Positions 1-7,072 of a stretch of 34,680 nucleotides of DNA are shown in pieces. Below the pieces are notes generated by a model, which saw nothing but the letters and a program-made list of their open reading frames with translations, was not told where the DNA came from and did not search any database. Made by a program: the position numbers and the translations under genes. Positions within the stretch are counted from its first letter, which is position 1, and each line of letters begins with the position of its first letter. The DNA is from Bacillus fungorum (GTDB taxonomy: Bacteria > Bacillota > Bacilli > Bacillales > Bacillaceae_G), in NCBI RefSeq assembly GCF_002746455.1, contig NZ_NWUW01000039.1:1-34680 (forward strand), read 5' to 3'.

Positions 1-184
1 TTCTCGCTTTCAGTAAACCAATCATGCCGTATTGGATTAAATCATCTATTTCTAATCCCGTATTACTTTTTATCATTTCCTCGTTTGAACTGTATTTTTT
101 CCAAACGAAATTATAAACTAGCTTTTTGTATTTCTTCACAAATTCATCATCCGACATCCCCTTCCCATCAACAACCTCAGCCAT
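1..184 (-). CDS. Phage-type sigma-70-like factor, N-terminal part only (runs off the window)
   Basis: The minus frame opens at an ATG at 182-184 behind an AAGGAG-type ribosome binding site about 8 bases upstream. It stays open to base 1, giving 61 residues. The readable part (MAEVVDGKGM..., then YKKLVYNFVWKKY and GLEIDDLIQYGMIGLLKA) has the pattern of sigma-70 region 2: a hydrophobic helix, then a DDLIQxGxIGLLKA core-binding helix. Small sigma-like factors of this sort control late genes in Bacillus prophages, for example Xpf of PBSX. Its start overlaps the stop of the upstream HTH gene, which suggests an operon. The C-terminal DNA-binding region lies outside the window, so integrity cannot be judged. 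Class is fairly sure; exact role is inferred. Confidence 0.6.
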   Translation of the reverse strand, partial: MAEVVDGKGMSDDEFVKKYKKLVYNFVWKKYSSNEEMIKSNTGLEIDDLIQYGMIGLLKAR

Positions 185-443
185 TCGCTCCACTCCTTTT
201 GATTTCTCTCATATCAGTTGGCCCGTTCCATTTCCCTTCACGTTCCCACTTCTTCTTGAGCTTTCCAACGTAAGTAAAGCTACGATCATACATGATGCTA
301 ATTTCTTTATCTGGTATGCTTTTTTGTTTAAATCCCTTACAATTTTAGGAGTTAATCCGATTGGCACTCTCTTTCTCGGTCCACCGTTCTTTTTCGGCTG
401 TGTATCCAAGTATCTACCCAACTGGCGTAATTCTTCTTTTTTT
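177..443 (-). pseudogene. Phage helix-turn-helix protein remnant, frameshifted
   Basis: Two overlapping minus-strand frames read as one small basic protein. The first runs KKEELRQLGRYLDTQPKK...PIGLTPKIVRDLNKK. The second continues PDKEISIMYDRSFTYVGKL to GANG, stopping at 177-179 inside the start of the sigma-like gene. They switch frame at a run of six T on the plus strand (320-325). One extra base there would join DLNKK to SIPDKEIS without a break. The ISIMYDRSFTYVGKLKKKW part looks like a helix-turn-helix with a recognition helix. The 5' end is lost where the truncated integrase begins (about 430-450), so the gene is damaged twice. Product identity is unknown beyond 'phage DNA-binding type'. 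A sequencing error in the homopolymer is an alternative for the frameshift. Confidence 0.5.
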
Positions 444-446
444 AGA

Positions 447-1020
447 GAACGCAAAAGAAAGCCGTTATTATATTGCTTACCTTCTTGCAATTACATGCGG
501 AATGCGTAAAGGCGAAATCTTAGGGCTTCAATGGAAGGATATTGATTTTGAGAGAAGAACGTTATCAGTTAACCGTTCCCTCTCTCATATTACTAAAGAA
601 TTTCATGAACCTAAAACATCATCAGGAAAAAGATTAATTGTTCTGCCTGAAATCACTTTACTAGCTCTTCAAGAACATCTTCAGAAGATAAATGAAGAAA
701 AAGAACGGTATGGTGATGGATATAATAATTTTGATTTAGTTTGCCCAACCTATAATGGTAACCCCTGCAATTTCAGAAGTTTGACACAGCTCTGGAAAAA
801 GCTTATAAAGAAATGTGGGGTTCCTGATATTCGTTTCCACGATCTAAGACATACCCATGCAACATTAATGTTGAAACAGGGTATTCATCCGAAAATTGTA
901 AGTGAACGATTAGGACATAAAAAAGTAGGTATCACATTGGACACCTACTCACATGTCGTACCAGGCCTACAAGAAAAAGCAGTTGAAGATTTTGCAAACA
1001 ATCTGTTTCAAAAACACTAA
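447..1020 (+). pseudogene. int: Tyrosine integrase, catalytic C-terminal half
   Basis: Recognisable integrase sequence starts at about base 447 (AKESRYYIAYLLAITCGMR) and runs to a stop at 1020. All catalytic landmarks of the phage integrase family are present: the first Arg in CGMRKGEILGLQW, the Lys in SSGKRLIVLP, HDLRHTHATLML (H-x-x-R), LGHKKVGITLDTYSH with the second His and the nucleophilic Tyr. The arm-binding and core-binding N-terminal domains, about 170-200 residues in intact relatives, are missing. The frame is open further upstream only because it reads antisense to the phage HTH remnant, with no ribosome binding site. It is a prophage relic, almost certainly unable to recombine. The truncation point abuts the other phage remnant, so an internal deletion of the prophage is likely. 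Confidence 0.8.
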
Positions 1021-1088
1021 TGTTTGCAATTACGGATTTTGCATAAAAATACTAGCTTATCCGTGTGACATTGAGAGGAGTCAAAAAC

Positions 1089-1403
1089 ATGAGAGAAATC
1101 AAGTCTGACAAGGAATTCAAAGACATCATCGCAAGCGAGGAGCCAGTAGTTGTTAAGTTCTTTACTACATGGTGCCCTGATTGCGTGCGTATGGACAACT
1201 TTATCGAAGATGTAATGGAAGAGTTTAATAAGTTTGAATGGTATTCTATTAATAAAGATGAGTTCCCAAGTATCGCTGAAGAGTATCAAGTTATGGGTAT
1301 TCCAAGTTTACTTGTATATCAAAATGGCGAGAAGCTAGGCCACTTACATAGTGCTAACGCAAAAACTGAAGAGCAAGTTACTGAGTTTTTAGAAGCATAT
1401 TAA
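1089..1403 (+). CDS. ytpP: Thioredoxin-like protein (YtpP family)
   Basis: A 104-residue single thioredoxin domain. The active site is WCPDC in FFTTWCPDCVRMD, and the cis-proline loop is MGIPSLLVY, followed by the C-terminal HSANAKTEEQVTEFL helix. The WCPDC signature, length and ending match YtpP of B. subtilis, a small cytosolic thiol-disulfide protein of poorly known role; it has no signal peptide. ATG 1089 was chosen over an in-frame codon at 1065 because GAGAGGAG lies about 8 bases upstream and the extra residues would consist of the ribosome binding site. It stands alone, 70 bases after the integrase relic, and is closed by a strong terminator, so it is probably the chromosomal gene bordering the old prophage. 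Confidence 0.85.
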   Translation: MREIKSDKEFKDIIASEEPVVVKFFTTWCPDCVRMDNFIEDVMEEFNKFEWYSINKDEFPSIAEEYQVMGIPSLLVYQNGEKLGHLHSANAKTEEQVTEFLEAY

Positions 1404-1407
1404 GATG

Positions 1408-1443
1408 AAAACCCTCTGAAAAATATTTTCTAGAGGGTTTTTA
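1408..1443 (+). terminator. Intrinsic terminator of ytpP
   Basis: AAAACCCTCT pairs with AGAGGGTTTT across a 14-base loop, followed by a T-rich stretch, 5 bases after the ytpP stop. Confidence 0.85.
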
Positions 1444-1722
1444 TTTTTTCAAAATCATCTTTCAAAAGTTTAGTATACAGATTCCTCATAATACGTGTAC
1501 ATATTTACACTCCCTTCTCCTATCCCCTCCGTTATACATAAATCCAAATCGCGTTCATACCCTAACTTTGCACTTTACAACATATTTTTCCTTCACGAAA
1601 CTTTGTTATCCCCTTCTTAAAAAGCTATAAAACGTCAACAATGTTTGTATAGACCCACACGACTTTCGTTTGATACTCTATTTATAGAAAGAAATTCCTT
1701 TAAAGAAAGGTGAGTGATTAAA
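1444..1722. other. Gene-free spacer upstream of the CDF transporter
   Basis: About 280 AT-rich bases with no frame that has a ribosome binding site and no strong inverted repeat. It must hold the promoter of the CDF gene, but no convincing -35/-10 pair was found. Confidence 0.5.
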
Positions 1723-2604
1723 ATGGATACTCTTTCTCATAAAGAAGCTGATAAAGGTGCTATTGTCAGCATTTTGGCCTACATATTTTTATCCTCTATG
1801 AAAATCATCATCAGTTATATTACCCTCTCTAGCGCATTACGTGCTGACGGTTTAAATAACTTAACGGATATCGGTGCTTCTTTAGCGATATTAATTGGTC
1901 TAAAAATCTCTCGAAAACCTCGTGACCCCGATCATCCATATGGGCATTCGCGTGCAGAACAAATTGCATCACTTGTTGCTTCTTTTATTATGGCAACCGT
2001 CGGATTAGAAGTTGTTATTAGTGCCATTCAATCTTTTTTAAATCCGAAACAAGCAGCGCCTAATGTACTCGCTGCATGGGTTGCTTTATTTTCTGCTGTC
2101 GTTATGTACTGCGTGTATTTGTATACGAAAAAAATTGCAGCACGAACAAAAAGTAAATCATTAGAAGCCGCTGCAAAGGATAATTTATCAGATGCACTCG
2201 TAAGTATTGGTACTGTAGTAGGTATTGTCGGTTCTCAGTTCCAAATGCCTATTTTAGACCCTATTGCCGCTTTAATTGTTGGTCTTATTATTTGTAAAAC
2301 TGCATGGGAGATTTTCGTAGAATCTTCTCATATGCTAACAGATGGAATTGATCCTGATAAAATGGAAGAATACGCTGATGCGATTGAGCATATTGGCGGT
2401 GTGGAAAACATTGTTGATATTAGAGCACGTATGTACGGGAATCAAACGTACGTTGATATTACAATCGAGGTAGATGCTCGTATGGATGTTGGAGAAAGTC
2501 ACTGTATTACTGACAACATCGAGGCAATGCTTCGGAAAAAGTTTGGCATTTATCATGCGCACATTCATGTTGAACCAATGGAAAAAGAACCTATTATGAC
2601 ATAG
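1723..2604 (+). CDS. Cation diffusion facilitator (CDF) metal efflux protein
   Basis: A 293-residue membrane protein with the two parts of the CDF family. The first ~200 residues hold about six membrane helices. The DGLNNLTD motif in helix 2, the DPDHPYGHSRAEQ loop and the later AKDNLSDALVS motif supply the metal-binding Asp/His residues. The last ~80 residues are the cytosolic ferredoxin-like dimerisation domain, ending in AHIHVEP. The family exports divalent metals in exchange for protons. Length and motifs fit the MneP/MneS manganese exporters of B. subtilis, but the metal cannot be assigned by eye. ATG 1723 is preferred to GTG 1714, because the AAAGGTGAG site then lies at normal spacing. 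The end overlaps the convergent PAP2 gene. Confidence 0.85.
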   Translation: MDTLSHKEADKGAIVSILAYIFLSSMKIIISYITLSSALRADGLNNLTDIGASLAILIGLKISRKPRDPDHPYGHSRAEQIASLVASFIMATVGLEVVISAIQSFLNPKQAAPNVLAAWVALFSAVVMYCVYLYTKKIAARTKSKSLEAAAKDNLSDALVSIGTVVGIVGSQFQMPILDPIAALIVGLIICKTAWEIFVESSHMLTDGIDPDKMEEYADAIEHIGGVENIVDIRARMYGNQTYVDITIEVDARMDVGESHCITDNIEAMLRKKFGIYHAHIHVEPMEKEPIMT

Positions 2605-2613
2605 GTTCTTTTT
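2582..2613. terminator. Bidirectional terminator inside the overlapping gene ends
   Basis: AAAAAGAACCTA (2582-2593) is perfectly complementary to TAGGTTCTTTTT (2602-2613), with a T-A pair closing the loop. Each strand ends in a T run. The stem is made of the last codons of both the CDF gene (plus) and the PAP2 gene (minus), whose reading frames overlap by 11 bases. Confidence 0.85.
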
Positions 2614-3229
2614 TAATGAACGTTTTATGAAATATAACACATAAAACGAGCCAGCTACCGCCAGCTGCCCATCCTGCTAATATGTCAGATGGATAGTGAA
2701 CGCCAAGATATATTCGGCTAACTGAAATAGATAATACAACAAAGCTTGCTATAAAAATAATCAGCAATTTTTTATGCAATGTAATACGCTCTTCTGTAAT
2801 CGTGACGTATGCAATAAATCCTAAAAAAGCAGTAGCATTCATCGTATGACCGCTCGGAAAACTATATCCAGTTGCAGTAACAAGCTGCGTTACATCAGGT
2901 CTTGCTCGTTCGTACCATAGTTTAAGCATACTGTTTAAATAACGAGATCCATAATAATTAATTGTTAGAAGTAATGCACTAAGCAACTTTTTTCTAACGA
3001 GAAAATACATTACAAGAATAATGAGCAACGGAAAATATATTCTTTTGGAACCGATAAAAGACACCCAAGTAAAGTAGGCTGTCAAATAATCGTTTCGAAA
3101 ACTTTGAATAAAATGCGCGACTATATTGTCAAATTTCTCAATACAAGCGGTATGATACGAAAGTGATAATACGACAAAGCAAATGAGTAGCGTTGAACTT
3201 AAAAAGTATAAATGTCGATATCGTTTCAC
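2594..3229 (-). CDS. yodM: PAP2 family membrane phosphatase (YodM-like)
   Basis: About 211 residues with five to six membrane helices and the three-part phosphatase signature of the PAP2 superfamily: KLWYERARP, YSFPSGHTMNATA, and SRIYLGVHYPSDILAGW with the catalytic His and Asp. These enzymes remove phosphate from lipid phosphates such as undecaprenyl-pyrophosphate or phosphatidylglycerol-phosphate on the outer membrane face. The position, next to yozD-yodN-yozE-yokU-kamA as in B. subtilis, supports YodM. The frame stays open to ATG 3250, but that codon has no ribosome binding site. AGTGAGG lies 8 bases before GTG 3229, which is therefore taken as the start. Substrate is unknown. The end overlaps the CDF gene by 11 bases. 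Confidence 0.8.
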   Translation of the reverse strand: MKRYRHLYFLSSTLLICFVVLSLSYHTACIEKFDNIVAHFIQSFRNDYLTAYFTWVSFIGSKRIYFPLLIILVMYFLVRKKLLSALLLTINYYGSRYLNSMLKLWYERARPDVTQLVTATGYSFPSGHTMNATAFLGFIAYVTITEERITLHKKLLIIFIASFVVLSISVSRIYLGVHYPSDILAGWAAGGSWLVLCVIFHKTFIKKEPMS

Positions 3230-3248
3230 ATACATAACCTCACTATGC

Positions 3249-3287
3249 AAAAAAATGGAGCGGTTGTTTTAGTTTTCCTCTCCATTT
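3249..3287 (-). terminator. Intrinsic terminator of spo0M
   Basis: On the minus strand AAATGGAG pairs with CTCCATTT over an ~19-base loop and runs into T7. It lies about 20 bases after the spo0M stop and just before the PAP2 gene. Confidence 0.7.
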
Positions 3288-3306
3288 CTTTTTTATGCAT
3301 AGTTTA

Positions 3307-4062
3307 TTAAAAAATATAATTGTTAATTTTTTCTTTCATCGTTGGAATATCTTCATTCGTTACTGTAAAGCGAATCACTTTCTCGTCAAGATCAAGCGCT
3401 TCCGCAAATAAACCTGCTAATCCACGAGATTTTCTGTCTACTTCCATAATAATCTCTAGGCGATCGTAAGTGCTTGGCAAAATTAATAATTCTAGTTCGT
3501 CTAATTTCCCATAATACTGTCCGGAAACAGGAACAAACTCAAATTCTTGTGCGAATGGAACTTGCTTACGTAATCGATACGGTAATTCTTCACATTCTAT
3601 ATGACGCGCTTTAAAACCTAATTGATTTACACTATCTAACACACTATTTAATAGTGCATTTGGCAACACTTGAATGTAATCACGATCACTTGGGTCTATA
3701 CTACGTTTAATATCAAGGCCTGTATGTACCCAAACTGTTTTCATTCCAAGTGTAAGCGGCGTTTCAACTGGCATTTTAAATGAAAATGAAATTTCTTTTT
3801 TTTCATTTGGCTCAACAGAAAAAGGTTCTGTTAAACGAACTCGCTCTAAATCATATGTTGTTGTTACTTTTTTATCATCCACTTCTCGTATATACGATGT
3901 TGATAACGTTAAGTAAATGCTTTCAATTTGTTGGCTAACTGAACCACCATTTATATGAACCTTCCCTAGTATCTCTTCTCCAACAATATACTCATCTTTT
4001 TCAAGAACTGTATCTACTTTTGCATTACCAATACCAACGCTTGCTAAAAACTTTTGAAACAT
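3307..4062 (-). CDS. spo0M: Sporulation-control protein Spo0M
   Basis: A 251-residue acidic cytosolic protein opening MFQKFLASVGIGNAKVDTVLE, the characteristic start of Spo0M. Two beta-sandwich (arrestin-like) domains follow: residues ~10-130 with GEEILGKVHINGG and KKEISFSFKMPVETPL, and ~135-230 with ELPYRLRKQVPFAQEFEF. The C-terminal tail (~220-251) carries the IPTMKEKINNYIF ending. In B. subtilis, Spo0M affects sporulation stage 0 and cell physiology through protein contacts. It has no known catalytic activity. Its start overlaps the upstream kinase gene by 19 bases, so the two are probably co-translated. In B. subtilis spo0M is not next to a kinase as far as I recall, so the coupling is a contextual hint of shared function, not proof. 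Confidence 0.9.
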   Translation of the reverse strand: MFQKFLASVGIGNAKVDTVLEKDEYIVGEEILGKVHINGGSVSQQIESIYLTLSTSYIREVDDKKVTTTYDLERVRLTEPFSVEPNEKKEISFSFKMPVETPLTLGMKTVWVHTGLDIKRSIDPSDRDYIQVLPNALLNSVLDSVNQLGFKARHIECEELPYRLRKQVPFAQEFEFVPVSGQYYGKLDELELLILPSTYDRLEIIMEVDRKSRGLAGLFAEALDLDEKVIRFTVTNEDIPTMKEKINNYIF

Positions 4063-4865
4063 GGAACCTCCATCCTTTCTAAAGCAAAAGCTACATCTTT
4101 TTTTAAATCTTGTACATTCTCATAGTACGGCGTTTTTATTTGTAACATCCGCATAAGCAGTTCACGGTTATAACTTTCCAAAGTTAATTCGTCATACCAT
4201 GGTTTTTCATGTTTTTCATTAGATTCATAGCCTGCATATAATAAAAATAACGAGAAATGACCAAGCGCATAAAAGTCGCTACGAAAGTGAACTTCTCGCA
4301 TCAATGCTTGTTCACCTTCATAAGTTGTAGCGCGTTCATCACTCTCATCTGTCAATTTAGCCAATCCAAAATCAATAATACTAATTTGGTTTTCTTTCAT
4401 TAATATATTCGGAATACGTAAATCTCGGTGAATAATACCTTTACTATGAAAAACCGATACAATTTCTAATATTTCGTATAAAATTTTTAAAACTTCACGT
4501 TCTGTATACACATGCCCATCTAAGAAAATATAATCTTCGAAATTTTTACCAGGCATATATTTCATCACAAAAAAGCTTTTCTTCTCCCATACGAAATAAT
4601 CATATAAACTAGGAATTGCATGATGATTTAATATTTGTAAAATCATTTTCTCTTGTTCAAATGATTTTCTCCCAGACTCATATCTTTGTTTACTTTGTCT
4701 TAATTGTTTTAAGACTTTATATCTATTTATTTGTAAATCATTAACGACATATGTAACCCCATAACTGCCCATTCCAATTACTGATTCAATTTTATAACGT
4801 TCTGCAACGATTGTATTTTTTCGCAGTGGTCTATCAAATAAAGCTAGTATACGACGCCATTTCAT
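4044..4865 (-). CDS. Eukaryote-like Ser/Thr protein kinase, soluble
   Basis: A 273-residue single-domain Hanks kinase. Visible elements: glycine loop GMGSYGVTYV (31-40), ATP lysine in YKVLKQL (K53), catalytic loop HRDLRIPN (146-153), metal loop DFG (165-167), and an APE-region equivalent replaced by MREVHFRSDFYALGH, with the subdomain IX Asp. There is no membrane helix and no PASTA domain, so it is not PrkC. The N-terminal FDRPLRKNTIVAERY and VLKQLR resemble the small B. subtilis kinases of the YbdM/YrzF type. The ATG overlaps the stop of the upstream 60-residue gene (TGATG), and its own end overlaps spo0M by 19 bases: a coupled three-gene operon. The substrate is unknown; the adjacent Ser/Tyr-rich protein is an obvious candidate. 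Confidence 0.85.
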   Translation of the reverse strand: MKWRRILALFDRPLRKNTIVAERYKIESVIGMGSYGVTYVVNDLQINRYKVLKQLRQSKQRYESGRKSFEQEKMILQILNHHAIPSLYDYFVWEKKSFFVMKYMPGKNFEDYIFLDGHVYTEREVLKILYEILEIVSVFHSKGIIHRDLRIPNILMKENQISIIDFGLAKLTDESDERATTYEGEQALMREVHFRSDFYALGHFSLFLLYAGYESNEKHEKPWYDELTLESYNRELLMRMLQIKTPYYENVQDLKKDVAFALERMEVPCFKSF

Positions 4866-5047
4866 CAGCTACTTGAAAAGAAGCTACGGCTTTTACGTTT
4901 TCTTTTATAATGCTGATGCCCATAACCAGATGAACGTCGTTTATAATCGCTACTTGAATAAGAGCGACCTCTATGACGATAATCACTACTAGAATACGAA
5001 CGATATTTTTTCTTTCCTAATAAAGAGTCAATAATTTTTTTGAACAT
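4865..5047 (-). CDS. 60-residue Arg/Ser/Tyr repeat protein
   Basis: A small, very basic protein. The first ten residues (MFKKIIDSLL) could form an amphipathic helix. The rest is low complexity, with the octapeptide RSYSSSDY occurring twice (residues 16-23 and 28-35, period 12), then a Lys/Arg patch and a SFFSSS tail. AAGAGGTGA lies at normal distance before ATG 5047, so the longer open frame upstream is not used. The stop shares its A with the kinase start (TGATG), giving tight translational coupling. An RS-type repeat beside a kinase recalls phosphorylated SR domains, but this is analogy only. I know of no described family. It could equally be a nucleic-acid-binding or spore-associated peptide. 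Confidence 0.7.
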   Translation of the reverse strand: MFKKIIDSLLGKKKYRSYSSSDYRHRGRSYSSSDYKRRSSGYGHQHYKRKRKSRSFFSSS

Positions 5048-5078
5048 CCCTTCACCTCTTGAGTAAAGTTTTCTTTTA

Positions 5079-5084
5079 ATTATA
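5079..5084 (-). promoter_or_regulatory. Extended -10 promoter of the repeat protein/kinase/spo0M operon
   Basis: The minus strand reads TGGTATAAT, a perfect -10 with the TGn extension, about 30 bases before the ribosome binding site of the 60-residue gene. No good -35 lies at 17 bases. The nearest, TTGTCA, is 23 bases away. Confidence 0.55.
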
Positions 5085-5126
5085 CCAACTATTACCGACT
5101 TTATTTGTGACAAGTTTGTAAAGAGT

Positions 5127-5153
5127 AAAAAACGACGAGTTAAGCCCGTCGTT
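5127..5153 (-). terminator. Intrinsic terminator of yozD
   Basis: AACGACG pairs with CGTCGTT on the minus strand and is followed by T6, directly after the yozD stop. Confidence 0.8.
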
Positions 5154-5157
5154 ACTT

Positions 5158-5337
5158 TCACTCATCCTCTTCATCAAACACTTCATCAATCATACATTTC
5201 TCTAATAAATACTCGAATGTAATATCTGCGAGATCTTCTATTTCTTCTCGTTTTGGGACGTATCCTCTTTCAATTAGTTGCTCATAAAAAAACTCCGCAA
5301 TCTCTTCCGTATCAATTACGACCTCAATTTCCTTCAT
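5158..5337 (-). CDS. yozD: YozD-like small acidic protein
   Basis: A 59-residue acidic protein (MKEIEVVIDTEEIAEFFYEQ, then GYVPKREEIEDLADITFEYLLEK and an EEDE tail), predicted as compact alpha-helix. Sequence, size and position between yodM and yodN match YozD of B. subtilis, whose function is not known. AAAGGAG lies 8 bases before ATG 5337. The upstream in-frame GTG/ATG codons at 5346 and 5343 are too close to it. It has its own terminator and is divergent from the small membrane protein gene. Identification rests on recalled similarity and gene order. Confidence 0.75.
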   Translation of the reverse strand: MKEIEVVIDTEEIAEFFYEQLIERGYVPKREEIEDLADITFEYLLEKCMIDEVFDEEDE

Positions 5338-5370
5338 GAGCATCACTCCTTTATTTCTGTTTTATGAAAA

Positions 5371-5396
5371 AATCTCAAAATTATGTATATGAGATT
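5371..5396 (-). repeat. Hairpin in the yozD leader
   Basis: AATCTC (5371-5376) and GAGATT (5391-5396) are inverted. On the minus strand the right arm runs into T6, so it resembles a weak terminator or attenuator about 30 bases before the yozD start. Confidence 0.35.
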
Positions 5397-5451
5397 AGAA
5401 AAATAGTTTTTCTTTTTTTATAGGTCATATCCTTTGGACGAGGTGCATACG

Positions 5452-5655
5452 ATGATAGTACAAGCTATCAAAAAGGGGGAAATAATTATGGAATACCAAT
5501 ATGAGGTAGAACAAGAAGTAGGGCAAACAAAAGAAGAGTTCATGCATGAAGATCAATGGGCAGACTCTCTTATTAAATGGCTTTTTATTTTTTTAATAAT
5601 TGTAGGCATACCTTATACTGCATATGTTGTTGTTCAATTCATTCTCTCTTTCTAG
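5452..5655 (+). CDS. Small single-pass membrane protein, unknown
   Basis: A short frame with an acidic, Glu/Gln-rich N-terminal part (EYQYEVEQEVGQTKEEF), then one membrane helix (LIKWLFIFLIIVGIPYTAY) near the C-terminus. Two starts are possible. ATG 5452 has a perfect GAGGTG six bases upstream and gives 67 residues. ATG 5488 follows a purine run and gives 55. The first is preferred on ribosome-binding grounds. It is transcribed away from yozD and ends 4 bases before the convergent yodN stop. I do not recognise a family. Being so small, it could be a regulatory membrane peptide. The steady hydrophobic segment and good start signal argue that it is real. Confidence 0.55.
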   Translation: MIVQAIKKGEIIMEYQYEVEQEVGQTKEEFMHEDQWADSLIKWLFIFLIIVGIPYTAYVVVQFILSF

Positions 5656-5659
5656 TTAA

Positions 5660-6322
5660 CTATTTTTTCTCTGTCAATTTAACTAAATAATTATGAACAA
5701 CATCCATAACAATTTTGTATTCTTCATCTTTAAATGTATCAAATAACAATTGATAATCGTTATAAATATCAAGTAATCCATCAATGATTTCTTGACGATT
5801 TGTCTTAACACTCACTTTTTTTGAGTTGTTAATTGACTTTAATTTTCCTAAATCTAATTTATTCATACCAGCTTTATCTTGTTTCATTTTCTTCAAAATT
5901 GCATTTGCCGTTTGAGCATTGGCAAGTAACGTTAAATCTGATTCATCCGCTTCTAACCATTCACCATCCGTAATTCGTGACAATTCATATATTGTATCTT
6001 CCCATGCGTCATTCTTATATCTCCATACTTCTGTACGAAAACCAACAATCCGAAACACATCTTTATCATATCCTGTTACTTGCACGAGATCACCAAATGT
6101 GAAATTATAATTTAATTCAATCCACTCTGTTTCACCTTTTTTCATATCTTGCTCTGAAACGTGCTGCAATGTTTGCTCTACATAAAATCCATCGTGATTA
6201 TTGACTTCGTATACGTAAACTCCATCTAAAACCTTCATATTTGTGATTTTCCCAACGGTTCCATATAGCGTAATCACGACTATGTCCCCTACGTTGTATT
6301 TAGGTTGTTTTTTCCTTGCCAT
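5660..6322 (-). CDS. yodN: YodN-like protein
   Basis: A 220-residue soluble protein. Residues ~8-45 (KYNVGDIVVITLYGTVGKITNM) and ~73-105 (FTFGDLVQVTGYDKDVFRIVGF) read as two SH3/KOW-like beta barrels. A lysine-rich helical C-terminal half ends in VHNYLVKLTEKK. Length and position between yozD and yozE match YodN of B. subtilis, function unknown. AAAAGGAGAG precedes the ATG at good spacing. It is a single-gene unit, convergent with the small membrane protein gene. The barrel prediction comes from sequence pattern only. Confidence 0.7.
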   Translation of the reverse strand: MARKKQPKYNVGDIVVITLYGTVGKITNMKVLDGVYVYEVNNHDGFYVEQTLQHVSEQDMKKGETEWIELNYNFTFGDLVQVTGYDKDVFRIVGFRTEVWRYKNDAWEDTIYELSRITDGEWLEADESDLTLLANAQTANAILKKMKQDKAGMNKLDLGKLKSINNSKKVSVKTNRQEIIDGLLDIYNDYQLLFDTFKDEEYKIVMDVVHNYLVKLTEKK

Positions 6323-6462
6323 CTATATCTCTCCTTTTTTTGACGTCGTGATTTTGATAACAGTATATGCAACCTACATAAAAACGCTTATCACAGAAGC
6401 TTATATTCATAAATTTTTTCAATAAAAAATATCACCATATAAAAATTTATTTACAACGTAAA

Positions 6463-6486
6463 AAAGCTAGCAAATAGACTAGCTTC
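6463..6486 (-). terminator. Intrinsic terminator of yozE
   Basis: AAGCTAG and CTAGCTT are inverted around an 8-base loop. The minus strand then has a T run. It lies about 25 bases past the yozE stop. Confidence 0.7.
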
Positions 6487-6511
6487 ACGTAAAAGAAATT
6501 TCAAATAGTTT

Positions 6512-6727
6512 TTATCTATCTTGTATGTATAAATCCCACGCTTCATCAAATATAGACATACTTGCTAGCATTCCACTTAATTCTAAGTATGAACTAATTT
6601 CATCATAATCTTCAGATTGCTTCGGAAAACTTAAATCATCATACATTGCCTCTGCTAAATTCGATATTTCATTACTAAATAAAGCTGCACGATGCTTCAT
6701 CATATAATGGTAAAATGTCTTTTTCAA
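6512..6727 (-). CDS. yozE: YozE-like protein with SAM-like fold
   Basis: A 71-residue protein opening (M)KKTFYHYMMKHR, with the conserved AEAMYDDLSFPKQSEDYDEISSYLE core and FDEAWDLY end typical of the YozE_SAM_like family (about 70-75 residues, a compact helical bundle, function unknown). The start codon appears to be TTG at 6727: AAAGGTAGGG lies about 7 bases upstream and no ATG is available in frame before the conserved FYHYM. The order yodN-yozE-yokU is as in B. subtilis. Cytosolic; its own terminator follows. Confidence 0.8.
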   Translation of the reverse strand: MKKTFYHYMMKHRAALFSNEISNLAEAMYDDLSFPKQSEDYDEISSYLELSGMLASMSIFDEAWDLYIQDR

Positions 6728-6781
6728 AAATATTCCCTACCTTTCTAACTTGGATACATTATACAAGGCAAAAAAGAAAAA

Positions 6782-6801
6782 AACCAGCATAAAAGCTGGT
6801 T
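6782..6801 (-). terminator. Intrinsic terminator of kamA-yokU
   Basis: AACCAGC pairs with GCTGGTT (loop of 6), followed on the minus strand by T7. It overlaps the yokU stop codon. Confidence 0.85.
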
Positions 6802-7072
6802 AAAAGTCGAAATAATTCCTTTTTAGTAGTCTTGGTCTTCCCATTAATTCTTCATATGTTAGTTGTTTTGGTAAATCTTTCGTATAAATTAAAAACAATT
6901 GATCTTCTATTTCTTTCACTGTTTGATCTGATTGATAGTCCATACCACATGAGGAACAAGAAATACATGGTGTCTCTTGGATTTCAATGGCTTTCGTACC
7001 ATCTGGTAATTCCCAATATACAGTATTTAAGCTTTCTTTCGCTTCTGTACTGTCACACCACATACAATTCAT
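6800..7072 (-). CDS. yokU: YokU-like zinc-ribbon protein
   Basis: A 90-residue protein with two cysteine pairs, CMWC near the N-terminus and CISCSSC around residues 36-42, forming a zinc ribbon as in the MqsA/YokU (YgiT-type) family. The C-terminal YEELMGRPRLLKRNYFDF segment is typical of YokU. Its ATG overlaps the kamA stop (ATGA), so it is translated in step with kamA and closed by the shared terminator. The same pair occurs in B. subtilis. No HTH domain follows the ribbon, so it is unlikely to be a complete MqsA antitoxin. Its role beside lysine 2,3-aminomutase is unknown. Confidence 0.8.
   Translation of the reverse strand: MNCMWCDSTEAKESLNTVYWELPDGTKAIEIQETPCISCSSCGMDYQSDQTVKEIEDQLFLIYTKDLPKQLTYEELMGRPRLLKRNYFDF

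Noticed and set aside
209..490. Minus-strand 93-codon frame as one complete gene
   Set aside because: Its 3' half is out of frame with the conserved HTH sequence, and its first residues read antisense through integrase sequence. It was treated as part of a frameshifted remnant.
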